In this document: piece by piece, positions 7,304-8,972 of the stretch | Layout of the letters: the number at the start of each line of letters is the position of its first letter | How positions within the stretch are numbered: position 1 is the stretch's first letter | From: Syntrophomonadaceae bacterium | Lineage (GTDB): Bacteria; Bacillota; Dethiobacteria; DTU022 | Assembly (NCBI GenBank): GCA_007136055.1 | Contig: SLHT01000261.1 | Coordinates: 1 to 8,972, forward strand | DNA: 8,972 nucleotides | Direction of reading: 5' to 3' | The notes under the pieces: generated by a model | Database searches by the model: none | What the model saw: the letters and a program-made list of their open reading frames with translations, nothing else | Told to the model about the DNA's origin: nothing | Translations under genes and position numbers: made by a program

Positions 7304-8538
7304 CCTGCCAGCCCCCTGCCGGTTAACCGGATAAAGATTGCTTCCAGGGTAGCTTCTTCAGTATGAATTGTCATCAGGTCTGGAGAGGCGGCCAGTTCGC
7401 TCAGTCGGGCGGATGATTTCTCTCCGTCCAGGGGAAGATTTTCTTCCCGCACATCGTCCCCGTCACGCACCCGAACCCGAACAGATCTTTTGCCGTATTT
7501 CAATTTCAAGTTTTCAGCTGTATCAAGAGCCACAATCTCACCTTCATTGATAAAGGCCACCCGGTCTGAGAGTTCATCGGCTTCAAACATATTATGGGTA
7601 GTCAGCAGTACCGCCGCACCCCGGTTTGCTTCTTCCTTGATTGTTTTTCTGATTGCCGAGGCAGTTACCGGATCGAGGCCGTCTGTCGGCTCATCTAGAA
7701 ATAACACTTTTGGCTTATTGATGAAAGCACGGGCAATCATCAGTCGCTGCCGCATTCCTTTTGAATACTCGGAAACGCGATCCCTGGCCCGATCTGCAAG
7801 CCCCACGCGCTGCAGGGCTTTTAGCGATCCGGGGTTACGAATACCGAAGAGAGAAGCAAAAAAGTCAAGGTTTTCAATAGCAGTCATTTCAAGGTATAGA
7901 TTTTTTTCTTCAAAAGTAACCCCGATTTGCGACTGCATATGTGGGTCTTCTTTGCCAATATCCTGCCCCAGGATCTGTGCTGAACCGCCCTTGAGGGCTA
8001 ACTGCCCGGTTAAGACTTTGATCGTGGTTGATTTTCCGGCCCCATTCGGGCCGAGAAACCCGAGAATTTCACCGGGATAGACTTCAAAGCTGACTTCTTT
8101 AACAGCCTGCAGCTTTCCATACCAGTGACTTAAACCTTTAACATTTATTGCCGGCAAGCGCATTTCCCTGCTCCTGTCCGCTACTCTCTCAATAGCGGGC
8201 GGTTTAATCTCTTCAGCCTGCTGGCGATCTTCCAAAGGTTCTATAAACTGCCCGTTTTTCCACCGGCCCTTTAATATTTTGCCGTCAGAGTTTGTGTAAA
8301 TACCATAACCGTGCCGCCTGCCATTATAAAGCTCTCCCTTGTAAACACCACCGCCGGCATGAAAGACAGTGCCCCTGCCGTGGGGCTTACCTTCTTTCCA
8401 CTCCCCGTCATACCTGGTGTTATCCGAAAACACCATCCTGCCTTGCCCGTGGGGCATACTGTTCTTCAACTCTCCGGCGTACTTTCCGCCCATGCAGGGT
8501 ATGCTTTGCTTCTGCGGAGTCTTTCCATATTCAGCCAT
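7300..8538 (-). CDS. MORN-repeat / ABC transporter ATPase fusion protein
   Basis: A 412-residue cytoplasmic ATPase predicted to drive the two permeases encoded after it. Residues 19-101 are MORN repeats. A charged linker (about 102-126) follows, then an ABC domain: Walker A GPNGAGKST (163-171), signature YSKGMRQRL (258-266), Walker B VLFLDEPTDGLDP (278-290, including the D-loop), and H-loop His315. The C-terminal extension (about 340-412) is typical of ABC-2 ATPases. At the Q-loop the sequence is VTFEEKNLY, with Glu210 where glutamine is usual. The ATPase itself would be complete and of normal length from Met126 onward (287 residues), so the MORN module is an extra N-terminal part. ATG 8538 has GGTGA 6 bases upstream, a moderate site; an internal ATG has a better one. 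MORN modules bind lipids or proteins in other systems; here the role is unknown. Confidence 0.9.
   Translation of the reverse strand: MAEYGKTPQKQSIPCMGGKYAGELKNSMPHGQGRMVFSDNTRYDGEWKEGKPHGRGTVFHAGGGVYKGELYNGRRHGYGIYTNSDGKILKGRWKNGQFIEPLEDRQQAEEIKPPAIERVADRSREMRLPAINVKGLSHWYGKLQAVKEVSFEVYPGEILGFLGPNGAGKSTTIKVLTGQLALKGGSAQILGQDIGKEDPHMQSQIGVTFEEKNLYLEMTAIENLDFFASLFGIRNPGSLKALQRVGLADRARDRVSEYSKGMRQRLMIARAFINKPKVLFLDEPTDGLDPVTASAIRKTIKEEANRGAAVLLTTHNMFEADELSDRVAFINEGEIVALDTAENLKLKYGKRSVRVRVRDGDDVREENLPLDGEKSSARLSELAASPDLMTIHTEEATLEAIFIRLTGRGLAG
8161..8175 (-). promoter_or_regulatory. internal Shine-Dalgarno and ATG inside the MORN-ABC gene
   Basis: On the minus strand AGGAG (8175-8171), a 7-base spacer and ATG (8163-8161) form a near-ideal translation start, in frame with the ATPase, exactly between the linker and the first beta-strand of the ABC domain (protein begins MRLPAINVKGL). 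It would yield a 287-residue ATPase without the MORN part. Use in the cell is inferred, not shown. Confidence 0.5.
8236..8484 (-). repeat. in-gene MORN repeat array, 23-residue (69-base) period
   Basis: Three full units and one degenerate unit begin at residues 19, 42, 65 and 88 of the fusion protein, so Tyr20, Tyr43, Tyr66 and Leu89 are spaced exactly 23 apart. The units show Y-x-G-E-[L/W]-x-x-[G/S]-x-x-H-G-x-G: YAGELKNSMPHGQG, YDGEWKEGKPHGRG, YKGELYNGRRHGYG, and the shortened LKGRWKNGQF. Units 1 and 2 are also similar in DNA (a shared GTGGGGC core on the + strand), suggesting fairly recent duplication or conserved codons. Confidence 0.9.
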
Positions 8539-8595
8539 TTTAATTCACCAGCCTTTGCCTGGCCTTTATTTTGCACTACGTCTCTAACCATATTT

Positions 8596-8608
8596 AGTCA
8601 ACAGTCAA
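8596..8608. promoter_or_regulatory. tandem AGTCAA repeat, candidate operator before the transporter operon
   Basis: Two copies of AGTCAA (8596-8601 and 8603-8608; TTGACT on the minus strand) with a 7-base period lie in the 120-base gap between the regulator stop and the ATPase start. A short inverted repeat ATGC-5-GCAT (8632-8644) lies nearby. TTGACT also resembles a -35 box, but no good -10 follows at 16-18 bases. The gap otherwise holds only the ATPase ribosome-binding site. A binding site for the adjacent winged-helix regulator is possible. Confidence 0.25.
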
Positions 8609-8658
8609 TCGTGTAAATACAACGGTAAAACATGCCGGGTGCATCAAGTTCTTTATTT

Positions 8659-8972
8659 TCAATCCCTTTCCTGTAGCGGAACGGCGTCTTTTAAGCGGTC
8701 AATGATCAGTCCCAACTCCTGCAGGTATTGCTTCAGCGCCTCCGTGCCCGTGATGGTCAGGGAAACAGAAGTCAGCGGCCTGTTGTTCCTGAAAGACTTG
8801 GTAATAGATACATAACCCGCCTCATTCAGCCTTTTTAGCTGGATCGAAAGATTGCCTGCGGACAAGCCCAGCTTTTCATTTAACTCTGTAAATGAAACCT
8901 CTTTACCTCCGACCGCCAGGTAACTGATAATCTGAAGGCGAACAGGCTCGTGTATGTTCCGATTCAAAGCCG
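8659..8972 (-). CDS. winged-helix transcriptional regulator (5' end probably outside window)
   Basis: A small DNA-binding protein of the winged-helix/ArsR-MarR-like type (similar to the PF13601 group). At least 102 residues are visible. IHEPVRLQIISYL forms the first helix, SFTELNEKLG then LSAGNLSIQLKRLNEAGYV the helix-turn-helix (about 25-53), and ITKSFRNNRPLTSVSLT with GTEAL the wing and following helix. No metal- or ligand-binding cysteines are present. A TTG at 8967 could start it, but the frame stays open to the edge and related proteins usually have a few more residues before this point, so the true start is likely beyond 8972. It lies upstream of the MORN-ABC transporter genes in the same direction; regulators of this group often sit beside ABC-2 transporters, so it probably controls that operon and perhaps itself. 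Confidence 0.85.
   Translation of the reverse strand, partial: ALNRNIHEPVRLQIISYLAVGGKEVSFTELNEKLGLSAGNLSIQLKRLNEAGYVSITKSFRNNRPLTSVSLTITGTEALKQYLQELGLIIDRLKDAVPLQERD

Noticed and set aside
7490..8080. Long + strand open frame opposite the ATPase gene, and similar frames opposite the permeases and sdhA
   Set aside because: They are antisense shadows of well-supported genes, with low-complexity Ser/Arg/Pro-rich translations and no ribosome-binding sites.
1..8972. CRISPR array, tRNA/rRNA, insertion sequence or riboswitch
   Set aside because: I found no spaced direct repeats, transposase frame, terminal inverted repeats or recognisable structured RNA on either strand.

Overview
The window looks like a chromosomal segment of an anaerobic, Firmicutes-type bacterium (class Clostridia is my best guess). 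Most genes have strong purine-rich ribosome-binding sites, GTG and TTG starts are used, genes are tightly packed, and the base composition is near balanced. The taxonomy is an inference from style and gene content; no marker gene is present.

Left part (about 1-3950). The tail of an unidentified + strand gene ends at 139 and abuts, stop codon to stop codon, a minus-strand operon read from about 3944 down to 140. This operon is sdhA (flavoprotein of succinate dehydrogenase/fumarate reductase), sdhB (iron-sulfur subunit) and a class II fumarase. The genes overlap as TAATG and ATGA, so they are probably translationally coupled. Together they interconvert succinate, fumarate and malate. No membrane-anchor subunit (SdhC/D) is encoded in the operon.

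Middle (about 3954-5012). A divergent promoter region separates sdhA from a + strand universal stress protein of the ATP-binding type. It is followed by about 360 bases holding only two short, overlapping, unrecognised reading frames that may be the remains of a decayed gene.

Right part (5013-8972). A minus-strand cassette begins with a winged-helix regulator that runs off the right edge. After a 120-base gap come an ABC ATPase and two different ABC-2 type permeases. All three transporter genes are joined by 4-base overlaps (GTGA, twice). The ATPase is the most unusual item: its first ~100 residues are MORN repeats with an exact 23-residue period, fused through a charged linker to an otherwise standard DrrA/NatA-like ATPase domain. 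At the fusion boundary an internal ATG has a better Shine-Dalgarno than the gene's own start, so the locus could make both a MORN-ATPase and a plain ATPase. The substrate cannot be told from sequence; export of a hydrophobic compound, drug or lipid is typical of this class.
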